Part shown: one piece after another, positions 36,041 through 44,310 of the stretch
Numbering within the stretch: the stretch's first letter is position 1
How the letters are laid out: each line of letters opens with the position of its first letter
From: Bacteriovoracaceae bacterium
Lineage (GTDB): Bacteria; Bdellovibrionota; Bacteriovoracia; Bacteriovoracales; Bacteriovoracaceae
Direction: 5' to 3'
NCBI GenBank assembly: GCA_947377285.1
Contig: CANCFT010000004.1
Coordinates: 62,001-126,000 of the forward strand
DNA: 64,000 nucleotides
Notes under the pieces: model-generated
Seen by the model: only the letters and a program-made list of their open reading frames with translations
Told to the model about the DNA's origin: nothing
Database searches by the model: none
Program-made: the position numbers and the translations under genes

Positions 36041-36949
36041 TTATTCTTTAGCGGCCTTCATTCCTCGTAAATCTACAAATGGAACAGACCCACCTGAGAC
36101 TTGAGGCAAAGTACCATCCCATTTATCAATGGCCTTACTCTGAATAATATTTTGAGTAATTGATGATTGTAGAAGATGGTTGGCGGCAGCTTGAGCTTTA
36201 GCACGAACTAAAATCGCTTGTGCCTCCCCTTCTGCTTTTGCCACTTCGGCCTTCGCCAGCATTTGTTGTTTTTGCAACTCATATTCTGCTTGCTGTGCTT
36301 GCTGTTGAGCTGCCATTTTTTGTTGCATCTGTAACTCTAAAGATTGAGGTAAATGACTTGCTCCTAAATTTACTTTATCCAAATGAAAACCCATCTTTTC
36401 TACTTCTACCGATAAGCTTTTTTGAATATTGTCTTGCAGCTCATTTCTTTTAGCTGAAATCACTTCAGAAAGAGACATTTGACCTGCAGTATTTTGAGCT
36501 ACAGTGATGATGGTACGACGAATGAAAGTTGCTTCAATATCTTCAATATCTGCACCTTTAAATGCTTTGAAAACTTGAGCCGCTTGACTCTCAGAAGTAT
36601 TAAAAGTAACAGAAATATCTTGAGTAATATGTTGCCCCTCACGCGTCGGTAAATCAATACTATCATCTTCTTTCGCTGAACCTTCGCCTACACGACGAAC
36701 CATAGTATAAGTTCTAAGCGCTGTAGGGTAACTTTGAACTTGAGTCACCCACGGCAATCTCCACGCCATTCCTTGGGGAACTGTTCGTAAAGAACCAGTC
36801 CAAACATTAAATATCACCCCGGTATTTCCAGGAGAAATGACAGTGTAAGAACTGAAAAAAGCGATGACTAAGGCCAAGGCAAAAAATACTACAATAATCT
36901 GGCTTGTAAATTTTGAAAAGAAAGCAGGGAAATCAAATTGATCACTCAT
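36041..36949 (-). CDS. Prohibitin/SPFH-domain membrane protein
   Basis: Seen: 302 residues from ATG at 36949 (AAGGA upstream; a GTG at 36979 would add ten residues). One N-terminal membrane helix (about 17-37) precedes an SPFH domain beginning YTVISPGNTGVIF. A long Gln/Ala-rich coiled coil (about 200-260) contains QQQAQQAEYELQKQQ and AEGEAQA repeats, as in prohibitins and HflK/C. Known: such proteins form ring or cage assemblies around membrane proteases like FtsH. ftsH is also in this window but far away. The start overlaps the small upstream membrane-protein gene by 8 bases. Confidence 0.88.
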   Translation of the reverse strand: MSDQFDFPAFFSKFTSQIIVVFFALALVIAFFSSYTVISPGNTGVIFNVWTGSLRTVPQGMAWRLPWVTQVQSYPTALRTYTMVRRVGEGSAKEDDSIDLPTREGQHITQDISVTFNTSESQAAQVFKAFKGADIEDIEATFIRRTIITVAQNTAGQMSLSEVISAKRNELQDNIQKSLSVEVEKMGFHLDKVNLGASHLPQSLELQMQQKMAAQQQAQQAEYELQKQQMLAKAEVAKAEGEAQAILVRAKAQAAANHLLQSSITQNIIQSKAIDKWDGTLPQVSGGSVPFVDLRGMKAAKE

Positions 36950-37136
36950 GAGGTTTATTATCCTTTTTGGTATAGTCACTCGGCTTTAATTGAATATCGT
37001 TATGATTTTTTGGGAAATTTGATTGACTACGAAATGCTTCATAAAGGCGATTTTCTAGGCGTCGTCGCAATGGATTCATAAAATAGAAAAAAAGTGATAT
37101 TACTAATCCTACGATTAAAATTTCGGCAAAAGTCAT
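36942..37136 (-). CDS. Small single-pass membrane protein upstream of prohibitin
   Basis: Seen: 64 residues from ATG at 37136, beginning MTFAEILIVGLVISLFF. One helix covers about 4-21, then a strongly basic segment NPLRRRLENR and a polar tail. The frame is open further upstream to 37292, but that stretch runs across a terminator (37252-37277), so I reject the longer version. The 3' end overlaps the prohibitin start by 8 bases, implying coupled translation and a linked role. No family recognised. Confidence 0.6.
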   Translation of the reverse strand: MTFAEILIVGLVISLFFYFMNPLRRRLENRLYEAFRSQSNFPKNHNDIQLKPSDYTKKDNKPHE

Positions 37137-37251
37137 AATGTATATTCTTCTACAAATAATAGTTTGTCGAGGTTTGCTATTCAAATCAGACCTCCCAAAA
37201 CCCACATTTTTCCGGGTCTGTTCAGGAAGTCTTAGAGTTAGTGAACAATAC

Positions 37252-37279
37252 CCAAAAAAAAGCCTCCGAAGAGGCTTAA
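37252..37279 (-). terminator. Rho-independent terminator (minus strand)
   Basis: Read on the minus strand: AAGCCTC, loop TTCG, GAGGCTT, then eight T. The stable UUCG tetraloop and long U-tract make this one of the strongest terminators in the window. It would end transcripts from the 37409-38212 gene. Confidence 0.92.
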
Positions 37280-37408
37280 GAAATTTAAACATAGATTGAA
37301 ATAAAAGTTTTGGAACGATGAGACTAGTGGATTAAAAGCAAAAATTTAAATAAATTCAGCAATTTTTTTAAATTCTGGTAACTAGATAATGAAAAACCAA
37401 AGAATGTA

Positions 37409-38212
37409 TTAAATATACTTGAGAGCTGCTTTTAACTCGGTTTCAGTATTCAAAGAAATTTGAGAAAATGTCATAAATAGTTTAATGCGAGCTTGAATTC
37501 CTATTTTCATTAAGTTTTTATATCTAACTTGATCAGATCCTAAATACATTATTCTTTTTAGGTAGACATTATTAATAGGATCATTTTTATCTAAAATGAT
37601 TTCAATATCCTTGTTCAATAGTTTTAATACTTCAGTTTGTGTTTTTTTAAGAATGTTTAATTTATTAATTAAATTTAAGATGTACTGGTCTTTTTCATAT
37701 GAACTTGAAGTTTGAAAAAAATTAATTGATTCCATATTATTGGTTCTTAGAGATAGATCTGAATCTATTTTAAGATTTGAATTATTAGAAATTGTATCAT
37801 CTAGAGTTTGTTTTTCTTCGTTAAGGTTGAATTCATGGCCATATGGTGCAGAAAAGAAGAGACCAGCTACTGAGAAATATGGCACAACTCCATGTATTGA
37901 GTTGATAACGACTCTATCTCCAAAACTAGTATATCTACTTGCATTGAAAAAAATCTTTGAAAATCTTGCTCCAAAATAAGTTCCAGATATCGTTAGTGCA
38001 AAACGAGGAACTATTTTAGCGATATCTAATAATTCAATTTTCGACATTTCTCCATTAATAGTAACCATATCTTTGATTAATTCATCATTTTCTTGGCGAA
38101 ATAATTGTGAGTGCTTTATGGAAGAATTAATATCTTGAATTGGTACTTGTGCATGAGCAAGTGATCTTAGATTAATAAGCATTATTATAATTAATAAAGT
38201 AATGTTTTTCAT
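37409..38212 (-). CDS. Hypothetical exported protein
   Basis: Seen: 267 residues. The signal peptide (about 1-21) ends in LAHAQ. Hydrophobic stretches at roughly 70-85 and 105-120 may be membrane-seeking. The C-terminal half looks helical and charged. I recognise no family. It stands alone, ending about 130 bases before a strong terminator. The upstream 384 bases contain no other gene. Base composition is somewhat more AT-rich than the housekeeping genes, in keeping with a lineage-specific gene. Confidence 0.6.
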   Translation of the reverse strand: MKNITLLIIIMLINLRSLAHAQVPIQDINSSIKHSQLFRQENDELIKDMVTINGEMSKIELLDIAKIVPRFALTISGTYFGARFSKIFFNASRYTSFGDRVVINSIHGVVPYFSVAGLFFSAPYGHEFNLNEEKQTLDDTISNNSNLKIDSDLSLRTNNMESINFFQTSSSYEKDQYILNLINKLNILKKTQTEVLKLLNKDIEIILDKNDPINNVYLKRIMYLGSDQVRYKNLMKIGIQARIKLFMTFSQISLNTETELKAALKYI

Positions 38213-38596
38213 TTTTTATCCCTTTCTAAAGTTGCGTTTATATAGGATCAGAATAAGGTAATTTAAGAGAACTTTTTGACTTCTCCTCATAATTACATAG
38301 TAGATAATAAATTGTAAAAAGATTAGACAGTCTCAACAACTCAATATTGCTAAAAAATAAAATATTTAACTCGCTTCTAAGTATCTTAAAAATTGAAGGT
38401 TTAGTTACTGGGCCATGTAATTAGCAGGTCCTCATGTCATTGGACTATGACTATAAAGATACATAAACCATATTGATAAAAATTGTGAATACTTAAATAA
38501 TTAAAAAAAAGAAAAAGATGGAGCATTCATTCCACATTTGGGAGAGATTTTAAAAAAACAATTTTACATTCTTAATTTTTAAAATAATCACGACTA
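38213..38596. other. Gene-free AT-rich stretch
   Basis: No open frame with a plausible start and ribosome site, no tRNA and no clear hairpin found on either strand. It probably holds the promoter of the 37409-38212 gene near its left end. Confidence 0.5.
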
Positions 38597-38719
38597 TTAA
38601 TCCAAAAAGTAATGACCAAAAAAAATTACCAGCCCCCCTCCTTTTGAATCCAAATCGACTGATCCACAAGCTCCGCCTAATCCACCATAACCTAAAGAGT
38701 TAACCAACACTTTAAACAT
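38597..38719 (-). CDS. Possible 40-residue glycine-rich peptide
   Basis: Seen: ATG at 38719 overlaps the end of the DUF2062 gene (whose stop is 38712-38714), and a 40-codon frame follows, ending in TAA at 38597-38599. The peptide contains GYGGLGGACGSVDLDSKGGG and a hydrophobic end. The local run of G (GGAGGGGGG on the minus strand) is unusual in this AT-rich region. It could be a real translationally coupled small protein or chance. No known family. Confidence 0.3.
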   Translation of the reverse strand: MFKVLVNSLGYGGLGGACGSVDLDSKGGGLVIFFGHYFLD

Positions 38720-39257
38720 TCCTTTTAATTTTCAATATTAGTCTAAAAAGCAAGGGGCGAATTAAAAAATAGAAAACTATTGTTAATAGTCCCCATAATA
38801 TGAATGCATATAGTCCTATCAATCCATAAAGTTTTAAAAAATTCACAAATCCTTCATTAAACTTTTTTACAATGAGATCTGGTCTTATAGGCACATCACC
38901 GACATTAAAAATTAGACTTACTATTTTTATATAAAGTGGAATTGATAGTATTTGAATTGGGTAAAATAAATAGTTCACTGTTTGAATAATGATTTGATTG
39001 AGTTTAAAAAAATGGGCAACAAGGGCCGCTAACAGTGTCGTAGCGCCTATTATTGGAAAAATTCCAATTAGTCCACCAGCTAAAACGGCATCAGTCATTT
39101 TCTCAGGTGTCACCCCTGTTTTTAGCTGTTCAATAATAATAAATTTTACTTTTTTAAGCATGATCTGTTTTTTCCATTGATAATTGAGAATTGAGTTTCT
39201 TCTCATTTTTACCATAATTGTAAATATATTGGCCATAACACCATTACCGAATGCCAC
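38712..39257 (-). CDS. DUF2062 integral membrane protein
   Basis: Seen: up to 181 residues. The DUF2062 core has TGVTPEKMTDAVLAGGLIGIFPIIG, then a second helix pair with VNYLFYPIQILSIPLYI, then a long last helix pair, giving three to four membrane spans. The longest start is GTG at 39257 with AGGG at good spacing. ATG codons at 39206 and 39161 are alternatives, the latter beginning just before the conserved region. Known: DUF2062 proteins are small membrane proteins of unknown role, sometimes near glycosyltransferases. No such gene is close here. Confidence 0.75.
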   Translation of the reverse strand: MAFGNGVMANIFTIMVKMRRNSILNYQWKKQIMLKKVKFIIIEQLKTGVTPEKMTDAVLAGGLIGIFPIIGATTLLAALVAHFFKLNQIIIQTVNYLFYPIQILSIPLYIKIVSLIFNVGDVPIRPDLIVKKFNEGFVNFLKLYGLIGLYAFILWGLLTIVFYFLIRPLLFRLILKIKRNV

Positions 39258-39351
39258 TAACCATCCCTAATTCAAATGCCAAATTCTATCTATTAATTTG
39301 AAATTCAAACTATAAAATGATTTAATTTATAAAATTAAATCGAGGATACCA

Positions 39352-39873
39352 ATGAAAATTTTAGCTTTCGCTGCAAGCAGTAGTAGGAATTCAATTAATA
39401 AAAAATTAGCTCGTTATGCTGCAAGCTTAGTTTCTGGCGCAGACGTTGAGGTCATTGACTTAAATGATTTTGAATTGCCAATTTATAGTCAAGATAAAGA
39501 AAAAGAATTAGGAGAGCCTGAAATAGTTAGAATTTTTCTTAAAAAAATAGCTGATGCAGACGCTTTAATTATTTCCTTTGCAGAACATAATGGGTCTTAT
39601 ACAAGCGCTTATAAAAACATATTTGATTGGGCGTCGAGGTCTGCAAAAAAAGTTTATGATAATAAAAAAATGATTTTAACTTCTACTTCACCTGGCCCCG
39701 CAGGTGCCAAGTCTGTATTGGCGGCAGCAAATACTTCAATGCCTTTTTTTGGAGCTCAAATCCTAGGAAGTCTTTCACTTCCAAGCTTTAATGAAAATTT
39801 TGATATTGAAAATTCAAAAATTAAAAACTCAGAATTTAATCAAAAACTCTTAGATCTTGTAAATTTATTATAG
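39352..39873 (+). CDS. NADPH-dependent FMN reductase family flavoprotein
   Basis: Seen: 173 residues. The flavodoxin-like start MKILAFAASSSRNSINKKL has the S-x-R-x-x-S phosphate-binding loop. AEHNGSYTSAYKNIFDW (about 79-95) is the FMN isoalloxazine contact typical of this family. A later TSTSPGPAGAKS loop is also present. Known: these cytosolic enzymes reduce FMN, quinones or azo and chromate compounds using NAD(P)H. GAGG precedes the ATG. Isolated gene; physiological substrate unknown. Confidence 0.88.
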   Translation: MKILAFAASSSRNSINKKLARYAASLVSGADVEVIDLNDFELPIYSQDKEKELGEPEIVRIFLKKIADADALIISFAEHNGSYTSAYKNIFDWASRSAKKVYDNKKMILTSTSPGPAGAKSVLAAANTSMPFFGAQILGSLSLPSFNENFDIENSKIKNSEFNQKLLDLVNLL

Positions 39874-40036
39874 AAAGTAGACCTTTACATGAATATTTAT
39901 TCGATTAGAACCTAGATCTTTTAAAGGCCAACACATGAAAAACTTGTAAGGTCTTAAATAATGAGTAATTTTTCCATTAGATGCAAAAATATGCAAAATT
40001 CTGTTATTGTATAGATACTTAAAAAGTGAGGAAGCA

Positions 40037-40456
40037 ATGAAATTCAAATCAACAATTATTTTTTTATCAATGGCAATCACCAGTAATCTGTTTGCGGCCG
40101 ATTTTTCTTTGAAGTTTTGTACATCTGAAAAACAATCGAGTGTAAAAGTAAACAGAGTTGGATCTATTGTGCATGTTGGGATAACTGCTCCAGGTGGAAT
40201 AAAATTAGAAATGGATGAATCTATCATTGATGAAGCTCAAATAACTGATATTAATTTGTTGAAAGTATTTTCTGAACATAGTGGCAAAAATATTTTATCT
40301 GGAACTGCTTTTGGATTATTGTCACCAAATGGATATTCTACTCACATTGAATTTATTGGTACTGATTCTTCGGGTGATTTAAATCTATTTGATGTACAAG
40401 GAAATAGTAATTCTCAGAGTATAGATTTTATTGGTTCGGTTAATAGCTGCAATTAA
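40037..40456 (+). CDS. Hypothetical small exported protein
   Basis: Seen: 139 residues from ATG at 40037, which has GAGGA upstream; ten further upstream codons lack a ribosome site. The signal peptide (about 1-20) ends in LFAAD. The mature part is short, mostly beta-like, with two cysteines (CTSE near the start and C-N at the very end) that could form a disulfide joining the ends. No family recognised. It is convergent with asnS across 158 bases in which I see no clear terminator. Confidence 0.6.
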   Translation: MKFKSTIIFLSMAITSNLFAADFSLKFCTSEKQSSVKVNRVGSIVHVGITAPGGIKLEMDESIIDEAQITDINLLKVFSEHSGKNILSGTAFGLLSPNGYSTHIEFIGTDSSGDLNLFDVQGNSNSQSIDFIGSVNSCN

Positions 40457-40614
40457 AATAGTCAATAGTAGACACAAGAACTCAAAATACATTGATCCAA
40501 GTGAAACAAGATGAGTGAAACCATTCATTACATTTTCATTTTTAACTAGAACATCTATTCAAGTGAACATGTAGCGATTCGAAAATTAAATTCCAAAATA
40601 ACAATGTTCAGAAA

Positions 40615-42027
40615 TTAAAAATCACAATTCTTCGGTGTTCTTGGAAACGCAATCACATCACGAATATTATTAACACCAGTGATATACATAAGAGCACGCT
40701 CAAAACCTAACCCAAATCCTGCATGGGGAACAGACCCGAAACGTCTTAGATCAAGATACCACCATAATGGATCTTTATTCATATTCATTTCATCCATTCT
40801 TTTTTCTAAGCGCTCTAAATTATCTTCTCTTTGAGATCCACCAATAATTTCACCAATCCCTGGAACTAAAATATCCATGGCCTTCACTGTTTTTCCATCT
40901 GGATTTAGTTTCATATAAAAAGCTTTAAATTCTTTTGGGTAATCAGTGACGATTACTGGCATTTTAAAATGCTCTTCGGCCAAAAATCTTTCGTGCTCAG
41001 TTTGAAGTTCATTTCCCCAAGTTGTTGGGTATTCGAATTTTTTAACTTTTGGATCAACTTTAGAAAGAATTTCAATGGCCTCAGTATAGGTAATGCGCGT
41101 GAATTTAGAGTCCCTAACATGTTTTAAAACTTCTAAATGATCCTTGGGCGTTGTTGAATCTTCTCTTGAAAATAAAAATTCAAGTTCGGCCGAAGCGTGC
41201 TCAAGTGAATAAGAAATGAGGTATTTTATATAATCAGTTGCAAGACCCGCGATTTCATTCAGATCAGCAAAGGCCACTTCTGGCTCAATCATCCAAAATT
41301 CTGATAAATGCCGAGTCGTGTTTGAATTTTCAGAGCGAAATGTTGGTCCAAAAGTATAGATTGAACCAAGCCCCATAGCGTAACACTCTCCTTCTAATTG
41401 ACCAGTAACCGCCAAGAAAGTTTCTTTACCAAAATAATCTTTTGAAAAATCTAATTTTCCATCTTTTGTTTTTGGAGCTTTAGTGATGTCAGTTGCAAGA
41501 GTTGAAATAGTAAACATCTCGCCTGCACCTTCGGCATCAACCCCCGAAATGATTGGTGAGTTTAAATAGAAAAAACCGCGATTTGAAAAAAACTCATGAG
41601 TGGCCATGGCCAAATGATGACGGACTCTCATGATGGCACCAAAAGTATTAGTGCGGATTCTTAAATGGGCCTGCTCTCTTAAGAATTCTAACGATGTTGC
41701 TTTTTTCTGTAATGGATAGGACTCATCGACTTTGCCAACAATCTCGACATGAGTTGCTTGCATTTCGATTGTTTGAACTTTTCCGCCACCTTTAACTAAT
41801 CGGCCTGTGATCGCCACGGCCGAACCTGAAAGAAGGCCCGCGACTTCAGTATAATTTGGGAGAATTTCATCGACCACGATTTGCAGTGACTGCTGAGCAG
41901 ACCCATCATTTAAAATAATGAAGGAAAACTTTTTTGAATTCCGAACTGAACGAATCCAGCCTTTAACAGTTACTTCAACATCAACAATTTGGTCTTTGAA
42001 AATATTTTTTACTAATATTCGAGACAT
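40615..42027 (-). CDS. asnS: Asparaginyl-tRNA synthetase
   Basis: Seen: 470 residues. The N-terminal OB-fold anticodon-binding domain (VTVKGWIRSVRNSKKFSFI) is followed by a class II catalytic core. Motif 2 is FRSENSNTTRHLSEFWMIEPE and motif 3 is GFGLGFERALMYITG, both with the AsnRS-specific form. Length matches bacterial AsnRS. Known: charges tRNA-Asn with Asn using ATP in the cytosol. It lies 10 bases after the PfkB-kinase gene, likely as one operon. The presence of AsnS suggests direct charging rather than only the transamidation route. Confidence 0.97.
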   Translation of the reverse strand: MSRILVKNIFKDQIVDVEVTVKGWIRSVRNSKKFSFIILNDGSAQQSLQIVVDEILPNYTEVAGLLSGSAVAITGRLVKGGGKVQTIEMQATHVEIVGKVDESYPLQKKATSLEFLREQAHLRIRTNTFGAIMRVRHHLAMATHEFFSNRGFFYLNSPIISGVDAEGAGEMFTISTLATDITKAPKTKDGKLDFSKDYFGKETFLAVTGQLEGECYAMGLGSIYTFGPTFRSENSNTTRHLSEFWMIEPEVAFADLNEIAGLATDYIKYLISYSLEHASAELEFLFSREDSTTPKDHLEVLKHVRDSKFTRITYTEAIEILSKVDPKVKKFEYPTTWGNELQTEHERFLAEEHFKMPVIVTDYPKEFKAFYMKLNPDGKTVKAMDILVPGIGEIIGGSQREDNLERLEKRMDEMNMNKDPLWWYLDLRRFGSVPHAGFGLGFERALMYITGVNNIRDVIAFPRTPKNCDF

Positions 42028-42037
42028 AATTTATCCT

Positions 42038-43033
42038 TTATAGAGTTTTTGCTTTGATTTCTAAAACTTGTTCTTTTTTCAAACGGGCTCCAAATTGAGT
42101 GACCAAGAGTGAAGAAGCAGAACAACCAAGTTTAGCAGCTTCTGAATATGATATTCCAGAGTTGATGGCATATAAAAACGCACCTGCGTAAAGATCCCCA
42201 GCTCCGTTAGTATCTATCGCTTCAACTTGAGTCGTAAGAACATGAATTTCATTTTCACCGTCATAAACAAATGCGCCTTTAGGTCCTAAAGTGACAGAGA
42301 ATTTTTTGGCGATCTTTTTTAGGATTTTAGCTGCATCAACTAAATTATTTGTTTTGGTGTAGGCAAAAGCTTCAGCTTCATTACAAAAAAGTAAATCAAC
42401 TCCTGAACCGATCATTTCACTGAGACCATCACTGAAAAAATTAACCATATTTACATCAGAAAAAGTTAATGCGGTCTTCACATTATTGGCTTCAGCACAT
42501 TTGCGCGCTTTAATCGCCGCTTCTTTGCCTGTGGGAGATGCCACTAAATACCCTTCAATATAAACATAATTTGAATTCTTAATTCCTTCTTCAACAATTT
42601 CTTTGGGAGATATAGTCTGAGTTATCCCTAAGAATGTATTCATCGTGCGGTCAGCATCTGGAGTGATAAGAACAATGCATTTACCAGTAATCCCAGGTTC
42701 AAGAGAGCTAGTTGAAAGGTTAGTTTCAACTCCATTATCCATTAAATCTTTAAAATAAAAGTCACCTGTTTCATCACTGGCCACTTTGCATGAGTAAAAA
42801 CTTTTACCCCCAAATTGAGACACAGCAATCATAGTATTGGCAGCAGATCCTCCACATGAGCGTTTGTGTTGAATCCCGTGAAGAGTGGTGATGATTTCAG
42901 TTTGTCTGGCCTCGTCAACTAGTGTCATGACTCCTTTAGAAATTGAGGCTTTGTCTAAAAAATCTGCTGTGACTTCAAATTCCATATCAACTAAAGCATT
43001 TCCAATTCCATAGACGTCGTATTTCTTTGCCAT
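42038..43033 (-). CDS. PfkB-family sugar/nucleoside kinase (adenosine-kinase-like)
   Basis: Seen: 331 residues. The first PfkB signature region is SCGGSAANTMIAVSQFGG. The C-terminal signature IDTNGAGDLYAGAF is near 268-281 with the catalytic Asp. Bacterial adenosine-kinase-like proteins have the same YGIGNALVD start and VTLGPKGAFV block. Known: transfers phosphate from ATP to a sugar or nucleoside hydroxyl. Substrate is not certain; inosine/guanosine or ribose-type sugars are possible. It is first in an operon with asnS and divergent from yciH. Confidence 0.88.
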   Translation of the reverse strand: MAKKYDVYGIGNALVDMEFEVTADFLDKASISKGVMTLVDEARQTEIITTLHGIQHKRSCGGSAANTMIAVSQFGGKSFYSCKVASDETGDFYFKDLMDNGVETNLSTSSLEPGITGKCIVLITPDADRTMNTFLGITQTISPKEIVEEGIKNSNYVYIEGYLVASPTGKEAAIKARKCAEANNVKTALTFSDVNMVNFFSDGLSEMIGSGVDLLFCNEAEAFAYTKTNNLVDAAKILKKIAKKFSVTLGPKGAFVYDGENEIHVLTTQVEAIDTNGAGDLYAGAFLYAINSGISYSEAAKLGCSASSLLVTQFGARLKKEQVLEIKAKTL

Positions 43034-43101
43034 AACGGTTCCATTCCTTTTAAAATTTACTACAAATAAGATTGGAAAATATTAATCAAATTCAGTTAAA
43101 A

Positions 43102-43518
43102 ATGAAACAAAATAAACCATCATTGAAGCAACTTGCTAATCATAAATCTAGTGAAACGAGACTTGTTTACTCAAGTGACGGCTCCCATGAAAAAATCTGT
43201 AAAAAATGTAAAGAAGAGACATGCATTTGTGCTACAGCACCTCAAAATATTATAGAAATCATCCCTGAAAAAACAACTCTTAAAATTAAATTGGAAAAAA
43301 ACCAACGCGGTGGAAAATTAGTGACAGTTATCCACGATCTTCCCTATAACCCGGCCTACTTTGAAGACTTAGCAAAAAAATGTAAAAACCATTGTGGAAC
43401 TGGTGGAACATTTAAAGACACTATTAACGCTCAGATTGAGCTTCAAGGTGACCAGCGCGAAAAAGTCGAAGCCTTTCTGGCCAAATTACTTTTTAAAACC
43501 AAACGCAGCGGCGGTTAA
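43102..43518 (+). CDS. yciH: SUI1/eIF1-like translation factor YciH
   Basis: Seen: 138 residues from ATG at 43102; a TTG at 43072 would add ten residues. Neither start has a clear ribosome site. A Cys-rich segment CKKCKEETCIC (about 42-52) precedes the SUI1 fold. The fold has LEKNQRGGKLVTVI and HCGTGGTFKDTINAQIELQGDQREKV, the diagnostic K-GTGGT region. Known: bacterial YciH affects start-codon fidelity and initiation on unusual mRNAs. The cysteines could bind zinc. It overlaps the end of the convergent rsmJ by 4 bases. Confidence 0.88.
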   Translation: MKQNKPSLKQLANHKSSETRLVYSSDGSHEKICKKCKEETCICATAPQNIIEIIPEKTTLKIKLEKNQRGGKLVTVIHDLPYNPAYFEDLAKKCKNHCGTGGTFKDTINAQIELQGDQREKVEAFLAKLLFKTKRSGG

Positions 43519-44261
43519 AAAATTTTATACATATCATAGCGAGTGCTTTTGCCTAGGTAGCTGGCCGAGGGTTTTTCTTTGACAGGTAATGAGCTGATCG
43601 ATCTCTTGACTACAACTCTAGATTTAGCCGTTTTCAATGCCCAATCTAGAAAATCAACCGAATCAAAATCCTCACCTACAATTTCCTTAAAAATCCGCAT
43701 TTCCTTTCTTGGTAAGGCCGATTTTTTTGAACCTGATTTTTCTGGATACATTGGATCGTAATAAATAACATCTGGTTGATTACCTTCAATGAGCTGAGAG
43801 GCATCTGCGAAGACTAATTCAAAATCCAAAGGAAATCTTCTTTTAGCATCAACTAATAATAAATAAATTGCTGGGTGCCTTTCAAAAGAGCGCAACTTCG
43901 CTCCGAAATAGTGAATGAGTAAAGAATCTTTCCCCGTTCCACAAGTTGTATCCCAAACGATTGGCGAATCATTTCCTTTAATTCCTAAGGCTTTCGCCAA
44001 AGGCTCGCGGCCAATAGCGTACTTTTGTCTTTGATGGTATTTATATGTTTCTTCAAAATCAAAACACATATTTCCCAGATCCACTGAATGAAATTGTAAT
44101 TTTCCCTCGGAAAAATACAAATAATCACAGTTTTCACAAAGTTTGCGCTCAGATTCAACCTGCAATGAATACTTGTTTTTGTCTATTATGGCGTCTTGTA
44201 TAAATGATGGCCAAGATTCATTGTCTTGATCACTCATTTTTATCTTTATTAATTCATTCAT
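43515..44261 (-). CDS. rsmJ: 16S rRNA m2G methyltransferase RsmJ-like
   Basis: Seen: 248 residues. The class I SAM-binding loop is WDTTCGTGKDSLL. The RsmJ-specific block is IYYDPMYPEKSGSKKSALPRKEMRIFKEIVG, and the ending RVVVKRS is also family-like. Known: RsmJ methylates N2 of G1516 (E. coli numbering) in helix 45 of 16S rRNA. The match of the DPMYP...KSAL..KEMR block is distinctive. The gene is divergent from gcvP by 49 bases and convergent with yciH, another translation gene. Confidence 0.88.
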   Translation of the reverse strand: MNELIKIKMSDQDNESWPSFIQDAIIDKNKYSLQVESERKLCENCDYLYFSEGKLQFHSVDLGNMCFDFEETYKYHQRQKYAIGREPLAKALGIKGNDSPIVWDTTCGTGKDSLLIHYFGAKLRSFERHPAIYLLLVDAKRRFPLDFELVFADASQLIEGNQPDVIYYDPMYPEKSGSKKSALPRKEMRIFKEIVGEDFDSVDFLDWALKTAKSRVVVKRSISSLPVKEKPSASYLGKSTRYDMYKIF

Positions 44262-44310
44262 TATTAGTTATTATACTGGCAAATAATCTCTTTTAAAAGG
44301 ACGTGTATTC

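Noticed and set aside
37137-37292. N-terminal extension of the small membrane protein upstream of prohibitin
   Set aside because: It would run across a strong terminator hairpin (37252-37277), and the ATG at 37136 directly precedes the membrane helix.
44262-44310. Glycine riboswitch before gcvP
   Set aside because: Only 49 bases separate the divergent genes, too short for a tandem aptamer, and no conserved aptamer core is seen.
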